A stretch of DNA of 64,000 bases from Bretschneidera sinensis (lineage: Eukaryota; Streptophyta; Magnoliopsida; Brassicales; Akaniaceae), in contig CM043702.1 of assembly GCA_023935145.1 (NCBI GenBank), positions 109,092,088 to 109,156,087 on the forward strand. The letters are read 5' to 3'. Below are positions 1 to 10,228 of the stretch, one piece after another. The first letter of the stretch is position 1; every line of letters starts with the position of its first letter. The position numbers were made by a program, and so were the translations under genes. The notes below the pieces were generated by a model. That model did not search any database. It saw nothing but the letters and a program-made list of their open reading frames with translations, and was not told where the DNA came from.

Positions 1-1259
1 AAGGAAATGAATCAGCTAGATCTGAGATTGATTGAGACTCTGAGTAATACGGAGTAGACTCAGAATGTAATATCGGCACAAACAAAATGTCTTTGTAAAG
101 AAGGACTATAACACCGATAGTCTTTTCTGTGTACGAAAATAACCTAAGAAAATACACTTTTATAGAGCGCGGATCAAAGTTGTCAACTGCTCGACGGAGC
201 TAATGAACAAAACAAATAGATCCAAAGACACGAAAAGGTAAGTGGAAGGTAACATCTTTAAGAAAAAGCACGGAGTGAGGGGTTTTGCCATTAAGAATAG
301 AGGATGGCATATGATTTTTTAAGTAGCATGCAATTATAACGGCCTCACTCCAAAACAATTTGGGGACATGGATATGAAATAAGAGAGTAAGAGCAATATC
401 CATAAGATGATTTTTCTGCTCTACAATCCCATTTTATTGGGAAGTATGAGAGCAAAATGACTGATGAATAATGTCAAACTTAGTCATAAAAGTTGTAAAA
501 GGCTCATAAAAATATTCACGGTCATTGTCACTACGAAGAATCTTAATAGATAAGTCAAATTAGTTTTTATCTCAGCACAAAAAGCACAAAAAAAAAAAAC
601 AACTCGTAACGGTCTTTCGTTAAATAAAACCACATAAGCCTAGAATAATCATCCACAAATGTAACGAAATACTGAAATCCAAATTTGAAAGTCACACGAC
701 TTAGACCCCAAATATCAGAATGTACTAACGTAAAAGGACTAGACACATGTTTATTAATTCGGAAAGCAAATGACACACAATGATGCTTACCTAATTGACA
801 CAATTCATACTCTAAAGTTGAAACTTGACTCAAAGTAGGAACTAACTTCTTCAGCTTTTCTAAGGATGGATGACCAAAACGGCAATGGATATGGAACGGA
901 GATACATCAATTGAGTAAGCAATGGGTGATGGTATAGGATCAAAGCAATACATTCATGCCCACCACCAATCCTCTTCCTTGTTTTCAAACCCTGGATAAG
1001 AATAGAATCAAGAAGAAAGGTAACATAACAATTAAGATGTTTTGTAAGCTGACTAACAGATATCAAATTATACTAAAAAAATGAGCATAAAAAACATATG
1101 ATAAAGACATAGAAGAACTAGGGTGCATAGTACCAATGCCACTAGCAATGGCTTTAGATCCATTTGCAAGAGTAACAACAGACAAAGACGAAAAGTGATA
1201 AAAACTAGAAAAAACATCAATGGTACCTAACAAATAATCAGTAGCTGCAGAGTCAAGGA
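1..1259 (-). pseudogene. pol: copia GAG-pre-integrase and integrase, broken
   Basis: The open segment at 567-953 holds the GAG-pre-integrase zinc region (H...GHPS...CQLGKHH) and the first integrase aspartate block (HSDIWG, FVDDYSR). Further left are a second aspartate block (LRSDNDREYF), a third with TSQ-stop-NGIVEQKN carrying the glutamate, the segment FWSEAVIIACYLKNHMPS and a trailing RCYSPSLQRHFVCADITF block. This order is copia integrase. Frames are broken at about 550, 410 and 200. RT would follow beyond the left edge. Confidence 0.87.
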
Positions 1260-2303
1260 CTCAAGGTCTAGATGAAGAGTTACTAGATGATAGAAAAACT
1301 TTTGATGTACTTTTCTGGGTGGAAAGAGCAGTCGATGAAGATGTTTGGAGGACTGCCTTATACAGTAAGAGTTCATCATACTCATATTTGGAAATCACCA
1401 TAGAAGTTGAGGGCACGAAATATGAAATAAATCCACACTCAACAGAACCAGAAGTCATAACATTAGCAACCATGGGACGACCAACTAACTTCCAACACAT
1501 CTCCCGGGTATGCCCGGAACGATGGTAGTAGGTACATTGACGAAGCGAACCTCTACCATTATGACCACGACCAAATGAGGAGTTATTACGATCACTACCA
1601 CCACGACTACTTATATTATTACCATATGTTCGACCTCCTTGCCAAGCTTGAGTAACCAAGGCAGATTTGTCAACTAAAGATCTATTGTCACAAGTTTAGG
1701 AAACGACTCGTAGCACACGAACATAAGTCTCAGACTATGTAGGAAATTCTGCCTCTCCTAGCATTGGGATCGAACCGATTCATACTCAGGTTTTAAGCCA
1801 ACCAAGAATGTGAGTACCTCGACTTGCTCTTGGCATTTTTGCATAGCCTTTACATCAGATGAAATAGGCATCAAAGTACGCAATTCTTAAGACATTCTCT
1901 TCATATCAGCAAAATATTCAGTGACATCTCAATCACCTTGCTGGCCATGAAAGAACTTGGCATTTGTATCATACATCCGATTAAGATTGCTAGAATATAA
2001 CGGACGAACATAGTCCCAAACTTCCTTTCAAGTTTCAAGATGTTTACATAAGTCGGCAATTTGGGGCTCCATTAAATTCCATAATAAAGTGATGAGTAAG
2101 GAATCTTCTTGTTCCCATGTATCAAACAATTTTGGATCAGTACGTGGATCATCAATAAGAAATTTTCACTTACCTTGACTAGTGATATATTTATAGACTG
2201 CCTTGGACCATTGAACGTAATTACTACTATTCAACTTTCGAGTAGTAATAATATGAGGACTTGGCGGCTACAGAGAGGTACCGAAGACAATCTTGGACTC
2301 CAT
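1260..2303 (-). pseudogene. gag: copia gag, broken
   Basis: The likely start is the ATG at 2303, followed by a degenerate gag. Readable blocks include a tryptophan-containing N-terminal segment (SSNYVQWSKAV), WEQEDSLLITLLWNLMEPQI and FVLVGLKPEY-like segments typical of plant copia capsid regions, and near 1495-1536 a CCHC zinc knuckle of form CTYYHRSGHTREMC. The family packages element RNA in a virus-like particle. Several in-frame stops (for example just after the start, and near 1900) and frameshifts show it is inactive. The knuckle-containing 3' part (1261-1659) is still open. Confidence 0.85.
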
Positions 2304-2330
2304 AGGGACAAACTATAATCTGGTAAACAA

Positions 2331-2543
2331 AATAATCCAATAATCAAACAAGTTATTAACCAAGGAACCAAACAAATGCTAATCAAGGACCCAAACAGGT
2401 GCTAACCAAGTAACCAAACAAGTGCTAGTGCTAACCAAGTAACTAAACAGGTGTTTAACCAAGTAAACAAACAAGTGCCAAACAACTAACCAAACAGATT
2501 TGTCCAAGTAACCAAACAGGAATAATCAAGTAACCAAACAGGA
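2331..2543. repeat. Minisatellite in the copia leader
   Basis: About eight or nine imperfect copies of a 24-30 bp unit built on AACCAAGTAACCAAACAGGT with a variable GTGCT tail. The array lies between the GC-rich leader and the gag start. The units differ by small indels, as expected from slippage. Confidence 0.8.
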
Positions 2544-2985
2544 GGCCAGAGCTGGAGCCTGGTCGGAGAAGATGCCGGAGCTGGAGCCTTAGTCGGGGTC
2601 GGGGAAGATGTCGCAGATCTGGAACTGGAGACACGTGCGATGGCCGTTAACAGGTGCGACAAGGTGGACTTCGCTACGCGCGGCAGACGACGTCGAAACA
2701 GGCTGGAACCTTGTGGGTTATGGTCGCCGACGATGTCGGGTGTTGATGGTGGTGGCCAACCCAGTGTTGGGTGGCCGGATTGAGGTAGATCGGAGAGATC
2801 TGAAGAGGATCGATGGTCTAGAGAGGAACGAGGTTTTTGCTGCTTTTCCAACATGGAGGCGAAGCGAGGTGAGTAGATCGGAAAATTCCGATCGAGGGAG
2901 TGTACTTAGATGAGAGGCGGTGCGTGGCTGACAGCGGCGGTGAACAATGACCCTTTTTGTTATGTAGGCTCCTAGGGAACAGATC
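2544..2985 (-). other. GC-rich leader of the copia element
   Basis: The stretch between primer site and minisatellite is visibly rich in G and C with many CpG, in contrast to the AT-rich sequence around it. Open frames exist on both strands, but none resembles a known domain. It may be a structured untranslated leader or captured host sequence; the sequence alone does not decide. Confidence 0.5.
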
Positions 2986-2997
2986 ACTCTGATACTA
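2986..2997 (-). other. Primer-binding site, initiator-Met tRNA type
   Basis: Read on the minus strand this is TAGTATCAGAGT, two changes from the plant copia consensus TGGTATCAGAGC. It lies immediately inside the LTR, where reverse transcription is primed. Confidence 0.8.
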
Positions 2998-3183
2998 TGT
3001 TAAACAAAATAATTGAAGAAGCTCTCTTTGTCTTATTGAATGAATAAAACGAATACATTTGACCCAATATATAGGGTTATGAATACTAAGCCTAATAGGA
3101 CTTAAACATAACAATTTATATAAGATACACATGATCCAAGTCTACTTGGACACTTGTTAAGAATCCTAATAGGATTCTCAACA
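2998..3183 (-). repeat. 5' LTR of the copia element (186 bp)
   Basis: On the plus strand the block begins TGTTAAAC and ends TCTCAACA, giving the usual TG...CA ends, and a primer site lies directly inside it. It holds TATA-like stretches (ATATATAGGG near 3070, TATATAAG near 3118) and a perfect 15-bp palindrome, AATCCTAATAGGATT, near its outer end. The partner LTR is outside the window, so the boundaries rest on the ends and the primer site only. Confidence 0.75.
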
Positions 3184-3335
3184 CTTCAAATTAAAGGGTT
3201 GTGGTAAGTTAGTCCTCACAGTTACATGCATCCTTCAAAGCTAGTTATGACGACGATGATGTTTTAATTTCTTGTATCAAATGCATCCTCCATTTACATA
3301 ACCAACCTATATTGGGAACTCATGCATGCATGGTA
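3184..3335 (-). other. 3' flank of the PPR gene
   Basis: 152 bp between the PPR stop codon and the start of the copia LTR. No clear AATAAA signal was seen on the minus strand, so a PPR transcript may end here or run into the LTR. Confidence 0.5.
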
Positions 3336-5633
3336 TTATGACCTCATCCAACTGCAACCGCATTGCTTCTTTATCCCAATGCTTTTCATTAATTCTCTTA
3401 CATCAGCTGCTTCTTCCCACTGACCAGCAGCTGCATAAATATTTGACAAAAGGACATAAACTGACGGATTATTTTGCTCTTGTTCAAGTAGAAACCCAGC
3501 AACAATTCTTCCAAGCCTTAAATTACCATGAGCTGCGCAAGCACTAAACAATGCCCACCAGACATTGGAATGTGCTTCAATGTTCTGACTGTTTATTATG
3601 TTGTCTGCCTCATCAAGATACCCTGCTCGTGCAAGAAGGTCAACTATACAAGAAAAGTGATCTACTCCAGGACTAAAGCCGTAATCGTTCACCATGGAGT
3701 TAAATATTTGAGCACCCTCATCAACTAAACCTGCATGGCTGCAAGCGGAAAGAACAGCAGTAAAGGTGGCCTTATCAATCCTAACTGCATTTCGCATTAC
3801 ATTGAAAGAATGAACAGCTTCTTTTCCTTCTCCATGCTGCGCGTAAGCAGAAATCAAGGCATTCCAAGAGACTGTGTCCTTTTCAACCATTTCATTAAAC
3901 ACTTTCAAAGACCAATCTAGAACCCCACATTTAGTATACATTGTTATTAGAGCATTGCATACAGATATATCGTGACAACGATCATATCTGAGAATGTAAC
4001 CATGAACTTGTTTCCCAAGTCTCAAAGATGAGATGTTAGCACAAATGCTCAAAACAATACTGAGGGTATATGCATTTGGTTTGAGTTCTGAGACAAGCAA
4101 GTTAGAAAATTGCTCTAAGCCCTGGATTGGGAACCCATTTAGCATGAATCCAGATATAATAGTATTCCAAGATATCAAATTTTTGGTAGAAATATGAAAT
4201 ATTTGATAGGCCTGTTCTATCTTCCCATGCTTGGAATATGCTGAGACCAATGCATTAGAAACTTCTATTTTTGAAATAAGCCCATATTTAAAAACAAGGG
4301 CTTGAATCATCTCCATGATTCCTGTGAACTCTGAGCTTACCAACAAACTTCCAAAAGTAAACTGATCTGGTTTGATCCCTACCCACTGCATTTCCCGGTA
4401 GGCCAAGATGGCTGATACACCCAATTTTCCTTGAGCATAGGTTGATATCATGGTATTCCAAGAGATAAGATCCTTCACTTCCAAACACTCGAAAAGCAAG
4501 TAAGCTGCTTTTATATTCCCACAAAGTGAATACATATTTATCGCTGTGTTGCTCACAGGAGTACAACCCTCAAAACCAGTCTTGATAGCTTGGGCATGTA
4601 CTTGATGCCCAACCCTTGCACACAAACATGAACCCATGAGACTCACAAAGGTCAGTTCAGTAGGCCTAAGACGAGCCTCTAGCATCTCCCTAAACATCAT
4701 CAAGGCCTCTTCAACTCTTCCCAAGCTAACCAAACCATCTATCATCACATTAAAAGTAATTTGATCACGCACTGGAGCATCCGCTTCTTCAAATACCAAA
4801 CACGCATCCGTAAAATCTTCACAGTTAAAATACATAGTAATTAGCGCATTAACCACAGAAGGTCTAACCAGAAACCCAGTTTTGATCACCAACGAATGCA
4901 CCTGCCTCCCAAAATCTACCAATCCCCAAGAACACACACTCAAAACACTAGCAAAGCTATAATTATCATGCCTAACACCCATCCCATGCATTTGCCTGAA
5001 CAATCCAATCCCAATCTCTTCATACCCATTTTCCACACACCCAGTGATCATGGCATTCCAAACTGCCACATCCCTCTTAGGCGTTCTATCAAACATCTTG
5101 CAAGCATACCCAATGTGCCCCAGTTTATTACACGCGGACAACAACGTTGTCCAAGAATACACATCTGGGTTTGCGATCTCCTCAAATACCTTCCTCAAAG
5201 AAACCAAATCTTCCACTTTCGCGTAGAGCGAGAGGAGCGTATTTGAGACGTGAGAGTGGGATTTGAGGCCTGCCCGGATTGCGTAGGCATGGAGTTGGTC
5301 GCCGAAAACAACATCGCGGAGATAAGCGCAGGCGGTGAGAGTTGTGGAGAGTGTGTAGTGGTCGGGTTTGATGGTGCGGTGGTAGGAAGAGGAAGAGGAA
5401 GAGGAAGAGGAAGAGGGTGAGGGTGAGGGTGAGGGTGAGGGAGAGGAGTGAATTTGTTCGAACAGATGGAGGGCATCTTCGCAATGGCATGAGCGAACGA
5501 GTTCGGCCAGCTGACAGTTGACTCTGATGAGTAGCTCCTGAGAGGAGAATTCAGTTGTGGCAGATACGATTATGTTATGACTAGTTGTCAAATGCACGGG
5601 CCGCCTGAGAACAATAGACATTTGGCTGATCAT
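3336..5633 (-). CDS. PLS-class pentatricopeptide-repeat protein, E subgroup, organellar
   Basis: A single uninterrupted frame of 765 codons. The frame can be extended to 5663 only with a GTG, so I chose the ATG at 5633; a second ATG at 5621 is also possible. The N-terminus is rich in Arg, Ser and Thr with few acids, like a mitochondrial presequence. A Pro-Ser/Ser tract lies near residues 60-85. PPR motifs then run almost to the end: alternating blocks such as PDVYSWTTLLSACNKLGHI, DVAVWNAMITGCVENGY and DTVSWNALISAYAQHGEG are typical of P, L and S units. The C-terminus carries the E1 motif (VYVLLSNIYAAAGQWEEA) and stops just after GCSW, so there is no DYW deaminase domain. Such proteins bind organellar RNA in a sequence-specific way, often for editing. 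From memory it resembles the Arabidopsis At3g49740 protein closely enough to be its orthologue; this was not checked. It lacks introns, as is usual for the family. Confidence 0.95.
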   Translation of the reverse strand: MISQMSIVLRRPVHLTTSHNIIVSATTEFSSQELLIRVNCQLAELVRSCHCEDALHLFEQIHSSPSPSPSPSPSSSSSSSSSSYHRTIKPDHYTLSTTLTACAYLRDVVFGDQLHAYAIRAGLKSHSHVSNTLLSLYAKVEDLVSLRKVFEEIANPDVYSWTTLLSACNKLGHIGYACKMFDRTPKRDVAVWNAMITGCVENGYEEIGIGLFRQMHGMGVRHDNYSFASVLSVCSWGLVDFGRQVHSLVIKTGFLVRPSVVNALITMYFNCEDFTDACLVFEEADAPVRDQITFNVMIDGLVSLGRVEEALMMFREMLEARLRPTELTFVSLMGSCLCARVGHQVHAQAIKTGFEGCTPVSNTAINMYSLCGNIKAAYLLFECLEVKDLISWNTMISTYAQGKLGVSAILAYREMQWVGIKPDQFTFGSLLVSSEFTGIMEMIQALVFKYGLISKIEVSNALVSAYSKHGKIEQAYQIFHISTKNLISWNTIISGFMLNGFPIQGLEQFSNLLVSELKPNAYTLSIVLSICANISSLRLGKQVHGYILRYDRCHDISVCNALITMYTKCGVLDWSLKVFNEMVEKDTVSWNALISAYAQHGEGKEAVHSFNVMRNAVRIDKATFTAVLSACSHAGLVDEGAQIFNSMVNDYGFSPGVDHFSCIVDLLARAGYLDEADNIINSQNIEAHSNVWWALFSACAAHGNLRLGRIVAGFLLEQEQNNPSVYVLLSNIYAAAGQWEEAADVRELMKSIGIKKQCGCSWMRS
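5388..5449. repeat. Coding microsatellite in the PPR gene
   Basis: On the plus strand, (GAGGAA)n passes into (GGTGAG)n. Read on the coding strand it gives alternating Ser-Pro followed by a run of Ser. The repeat unit is a multiple of three, so length changes keep the frame. Confidence 0.9.
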
Positions 5634-6109
5634 GAACAAGAGACGACATATTAGTACTAACACGTACTCGTCTCAAGTTCTATTGTTACGCAAGACACAC
5701 ATCAAACCTGGAAAAAGACATATTAGATGCTGAATGTAAACTTGATAGTGGCTGATTTGACTTGAGCCCTCATCCGGAGTGGAGAGAGAGGATAGATAAA
5801 GAGAGAGAAAAGAGGAGTGAATGGAAGAAAGGAAATTGGGGTTTTTTGAAATTTTTTAATATTAGTATTTAGTTCATTTATTTAATATATTAGTGATGAT
5901 CTTCTGAACTTCAAAAAATTCATTAGTAATCACTAGAAAATGAATATTAATTATTTTAAAAAATTAAAATACTGATTGTGATTACTTAGTAGATTTTTCA
6001 AGTTTTATAGTAACTCTCACAAAACCGAATTTATGTATCACCACTCTATTAAAATTGTTTTATATTAGTTTTGTCAACAAAATTAAAGAAAATGTATTTG
6101 TAAAAGTTG
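5634..6109. promoter_or_regulatory. Upstream region of the PPR gene
   Basis: Read leftward toward the gene there is an AT-rich stretch, then a CT-rich tract (about 5780-5825 on the minus strand) typical of plant 5' leaders, then TTTTTCCAG near 5708-5716, which could be a 3' splice site for a leader intron. No clear TATA box could be fixed. Confidence 0.45.
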
Positions 6110-6357
6110 TACTCCCTCTATCCCATAATTTTAGTCATTTATCATTTTTTTATTTAAGGTTGACTTTAATTATTATTATTATTATACATATATTATTTAA
6201 AAAATATAAAAATATATTTTTTTGGTAACTTTTAAACTCTATTTATGTATATATATACATAAAAATTAAATTTTATTAATAATTTAATAATAAAAAAAAT
6301 TATTCATTTAATTTATTAAATAATAAACGTGACAAAATTTATAATACAGATAGAATA
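6110..6357. mobile_element. Stowaway-like MITE (about 244 bp)
   Basis: The left end reads CTCCCTCTATCCCATAATTT, a close match to the Stowaway/Tc1-mariner MITE terminus, and is preceded by TA. The right end at 6331-6355 (GACAAAATTTATAATACAGA, then TAGAA) is a decayed inverted copy followed by TA. The interior is very AT-rich and non-coding. The right terminal repeat is poorly preserved, so this is an old copy. Confidence 0.65.
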
Positions 6358-6984
6358 AGATTTAACTTTAAAAAATTGAATCATTAGAGACTAGATTGAT
6401 AACTATATCTAAGTTTAAGGACTAAAATTCTAATTATTCCTATATTCAACATTAAAGAATCACACCTTTAGAACTTTTCTTCCCAAAATATCACTTCACC
6501 ATCTGATCCGAGTCTCTTTACGAATCACGCTACCATTTTTTTCTTTTCTTTATCTTCTCACAAATGTTAAGCAAATTATTTTTAAAAAAAAAAAGATATA
6601 CACAATTATATCTTAATCTTCCAAAAGACTTCAAATATAAAGTCACCCACATTTGGCACACACTATTGTTTCTATCCCCGTCTAACACAACAGGTCATTG
6701 TTTCGTAAGATTTTATACTAAATTAATTATAAGCTCAAGAAAAGAGAAACGGAGAGGAAAACGTCAATCAAATATGGTCTTGTTCCTCTATTTATACTCT
6801 TTTTTTCTTTCTCCTTTCCGTTTAAGTTTCTCACAGCAATGGTAATTATTTTTGTAATAAATAAAAATTGTATTAACAAAGCATTAAGAGAGTAATTCTA
6901 ATTCTAAGTCAAAGACAAAATATAATTTTTTTTTATAAAATCCCAAAAATCAATGTTGTTTGTGAAAAAATCTCTTTAACTCAA
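6358..6984. other. AT-rich intergenic stretch
   Basis: No domain, LTR end or RNA gene recognised. An open frame at 6564-6845 is low-complexity and hydrophobic and looks like chance. Confidence 0.5.
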
Positions 6985-7676
6985 ATATTAAGGGTGTTGA
7001 ACCAAATATCTTTAAAAGAGAACGAAACTACCCTTGCATTGCTTGACCATCCATCAAAGCATGTTAATGAGGTAAATATTTCTTCCCTTGAACAACAACT
7101 TGCGAGTCTAACTTCCCTTATTCGGTCAAATGGTTGTAGGAAATATGCAAACGACGAAGGCTTGTGGGATTTGTTCGGAAGTAGGGCATCCAATCGATAT
7201 GTACCCAACTCTTCAAAAGGAGCCCATTGAGCAAGTGAATGGGGCGGGTGGTTTTCTTGGACAACCGCAAAGGAAGTATGATCCCTATTCAAGCACGTAT
7301 AACCCGGGATGGAGGGATCACCCCAATCTTAGCTATGGGCATCCACAAGTAAATCAACCCGCGACTTAAAACCACCCAAGTTACCCGCAATATAAGCAGC
7401 CATACCCCCTTAGACAACAACCAGACCAAACTTCTAATTCTGGTATGTCCTTAGAAGATATTGTTAAGTCTCTTGCCACTAATACTTTGCAATTTCAACA
7501 GGAGACAAAACAATTTCAACAAGAAGCGAGGGCCAGTATTCAAAGTTTGGACAATCAGATGAGCCAGATGGCAACCATAATTAATCGACTAGAGGCACAA
7601 AGTTCGAAGAAATTACCCTCTCAAACGGTAGTAAATCCAAGAGAAAATGCAAGTGCAATATTTTGAGAAGTGGTAA
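6985..7676 (+). pseudogene. gag: gypsy element H: gag 3' part, broken
   Basis: The gag of a plant Athila/Tat-type gypsy element, truncated at its 5' side. Readable are a leucine-rich segment (SSLEQQLASLTSLIRSNG), a degenerate knuckle-like block (CGICSEVGHPIDMYP), a YDPYSSTYNPGWRDHPN block and a Gln-rich coiled segment (QFQQETKQFQQEARASIQSL) ending in SQMATIINRLE. These come in order in three frames (6994-7230, 7130-7369, 7445-7666), so there are at least two frameshifts. No LTR or primer site was found to the left, so the 5' end of H is missing. Confidence 0.85.
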
Positions 7677-8780
7677 AGAGGTTGAGATTCCAGTAAAGAC
7701 AGCCCCTGCATCGTCAAAGTAAGAGAAGAAGAAAAATGTCGTTGCAGACAGGGACGTTCCCAATGACGATGATGTACCTAAGCGTAAGTTTCTAGCTCTT
7801 TCTGATTATAATACAGTACCTCCTTTTCCTCAAGCTTTAGCAGAATCTAGAAAAGATAAGCAAAATAAAGATTTATATGAGACTTTTCATAGATGCGACG
7901 TAAATATTCCATTTTTAGATGCTATTAAACAAGTACCTCATTATGCTAAATTCCTGAAAGAACTGTGTACAATTAAGAGGAAACAGAAAATTAAAGAATG
8001 TGAGAAGATGAGAGTAGGGGAGAATGTTTCTGCAGTTATTCAAGGAAAACTCCCTATGAAGTGCAAAGATACAGGTATGTGTACTATCCCTTGTATGATA
8101 GGTAACACTAGATTTGAGAAGGCTATGCTAGATTTAGGAGCTTCTATCAATGTCATGCTATATTCTATATATGCTTCTTTGAAACTTGGACCTTTGAATA
8201 AAAATGGTGTTGTGATTCAATTGGCTGATAGATATAATGCCTATCCTAAGGGTGTAGTTGAGGATGTTCTTGTGCAAGTTAATGATTTAGTTTTCCCTAC
8301 TGATTTCTATGTGCTTGATATGGAGGATTGTGATCAAACTACTCCTATTTTGTTAGGAAGACCATTCTTAAAGACATCCAAGACTAAGATAGATGTTCAT
8401 TGTGGCACACTTATATGGAATTTGATGGTGAAATTATTAAGTTTAATATTTACGAAACCATGAAATATCCTGGTGATGATAATCCTGTTTATTCTATTGA
8501 TGTGATTAATTCTTTAGCATAGGAAGTTTTTAAACTTGATGGAAACGATGGCTTGGAAGTTGCCATTAGTAAGCATCTTAAGAAAGAGAATGAGGAGTTA
8601 GCCTTGAGTACTGATTTGCAAGAAACTGTAGTAGTGTTGAATGATTTTTCGAATGTACAGCAGTCAGGTAACGTCCCTTGTATTACTTTACCAGTTTCTA
8701 ACGAGAGATCTTTACCCTCTGTTTTGCATGCTCCTATTCCAAATTTGAAGTCTTTCCCCGGTCAGCTCAAGTACGTGTTC
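7677..8780 (+). pseudogene. pol: gypsy element H: retropepsin and linker, broken
   Basis: After ILRSGKEVE the frame leads into VPPFPQALAESRKDKQ, NIPFLDAIKQVPHYAKFLKE and the aspartic protease. The catalytic loop reads LDLGASINVM, where plant Athila-type proteases have Leu in place of the Thr/Ser of other retropepsins. The flap-side block ILLGRPFLKTSKTKIDV follows. The main open stretch is 8008-8463; a frameshift near 8430 and a stop at 8519 follow. The block ends at LKYVF, where element Z is inserted; the frame resumes at 13695 with LRDGGTLPVIIS. The protease would cleave Gag-Pol. Confidence 0.9.
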
Positions 8781-10228
8781 TGTTTTGAGTTTTAAATTAC
8801 TTGCAAGCGCACGAGTCGTTTGTAATATAGTGTGTGCAAGTGTGAGGTCGAATTCACAGGGAATTGTGTCGTGAAAATATATTTTTATCTAAACTAAACC
8901 TATTTTAACCTAGTTCCGAATTTTGAATTATATTTTGCAAAGAATATAAACTAAACTAAATTAAGTTGAAAGAAATGATAAAAATACTAAGGTTTCTGAA
9001 TCTACCCCACCAAAATAAAACATATATTTTCATGTTCTGTATAAAAGTAATCTATCAAATAATTTCATGAATCCACCATTATACAAATCACAACGAATAC
9101 CCTAATTCAACCAAATCATCCAATTTATCCCTTTAGAATCACAATGGATATCCAATTTACTTTGGATGATCCGTCGTATCCGGCAGATGAAACACAAGGA
9201 ATGTCCAATTTGAACAATTTAAACACAATCAATCATAAATATTTACTCAAACAATTGAAACAGAACATTAATACTAAAAATATCATAATTGTACGAATAT
9301 ATATGAAAATATTATGTCAAACAATGGCGAGGCTTCATCTTCAACCTTAGATGAAGGTTTTAGCCTCTCATGATTATGAAACTCAATTTCACAATTAAAG
9401 TGCTAAACATAAAACTTTAAACTCAAAAGAAATAAATTAAAACTGACTATACATTGAGAGAAATTCCAATCACAGCTATTGTGTGGCGCTTCCCTCCCTT
9501 GGTAGCAAAGCCTTGGAGATCCCCCAGATTGCTCGCAGAAATCATCCAGATTGCACACCTTTTTGATGAAGTGAAATAGGGCTTTTATAGGGAAACTCCA
9601 TGAGTGCGATGTGTTTCCAATCCGATGTGGGATGTGTGGATATAGAATGTGTTTCCAACCGATGTGGGATGTGGGATTTAAGCCTTCACATGCCCTTCAA
9701 AACTTCTGCCCACGCTGAAATCCCGCACAGCCTGACCTTTGTCTATTAAAACTGTCATAACTTTCTCTAGAAAAATCATATTTATGAGCCGTAAAATTCC
9801 TCAGAAAATAGACATCTGTTCTTTCCAAGCATATATGGCTCATCTCCTGGTTCTTCCTGAATCATTACAGTTTAATCCGCAAAAATCACTTCTGCTACGT
9901 TGAAATCACGTACAGCTTGACCTTTGTCTACTAAAACTGCCATAGCTTTCTTTAGAAAAATCATATTTATGATTCGTAAAATTCCCCAGAAAATAGACAT
10001 CCGGATCTTTCCAAGCATATATGGCTCATCTTTTGGTTCTTTCTGAATCAATACAGTTTAATTTACAAAAATGACTGACCTGTACGGGCAATTCTGGTAA
10101 TTTAGTGAAACTCCTTTCCAAGTGCTTGTAAACTTGTAAAAAAAAAAAAAACCAACTCAAAGTAACAAATTCCTAAGCTAACAAATGTAAATTAAGGGGC
10201 CAAAATATGTAATATTTGGCACTCATCA
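8781..10228 (-). repeat. 3' LTR of Z (1448 bp)
   Basis: On the minus strand it starts TGATGAGTGCC and ends AAAACA, preceded by a polypurine tract (AAGTTTGGGGGTA). It matches the other LTR throughout except for an extra block: about 185 bp is tandemly duplicated here (9716-9900 and 9901-10083) but single in 12445-13694. It carries the motif CCCTGTG...CTCGCACTTGCACA found near the ends of related LTRs in the window. Confidence 0.93.
9716..10083. repeat. 185-bp tandem duplication inside one Z LTR
   Basis: Both copies contain TGAAATC, ACAGC.TGACCTTTGTCTA, ACTAAAACTG-type and AAGCATATATGGCTCATC segments in the same order. The copies have diverged by several substitutions, so the duplication is not recent. 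Confidence 0.85.

Larger units (their letters stand above)
1..3183 (-). mobile_element. Ty1/copia retrotransposon, 5' half, runs off the left edge
   Basis: Reading leftward on the minus strand there is a 186-bp LTR, an initiator-Met type primer site, a long leader, a broken gag with a CCHC knuckle, then GAG-pre-integrase and integrase-core blocks. RT, RNase H and the 3' LTR would lie beyond base 1. All coding parts contain stops and frameshifts, so this copy is dead. The LTR starts only 152 bp beyond the stop codon of the PPR gene and has the same orientation as it. Confidence 0.9.

Noticed and set aside
5182..5490. Frames opposite or offset to the start of the PPR gene rich in Leu-Thr or Pro-His repeats
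   Set aside because: Shadows of the coding microsatellite in the PPR gene.
5634..5663. Extending the PPR protein to 5663
   Set aside because: The extra codons start with GTG, not ATG; the first ATG in frame is at 5633.
6564..6845. Small hydrophobic ORF between the MITE and element H
   Set aside because: Composition follows from T-rich DNA; no homologue recognised, no promoter or signal context.
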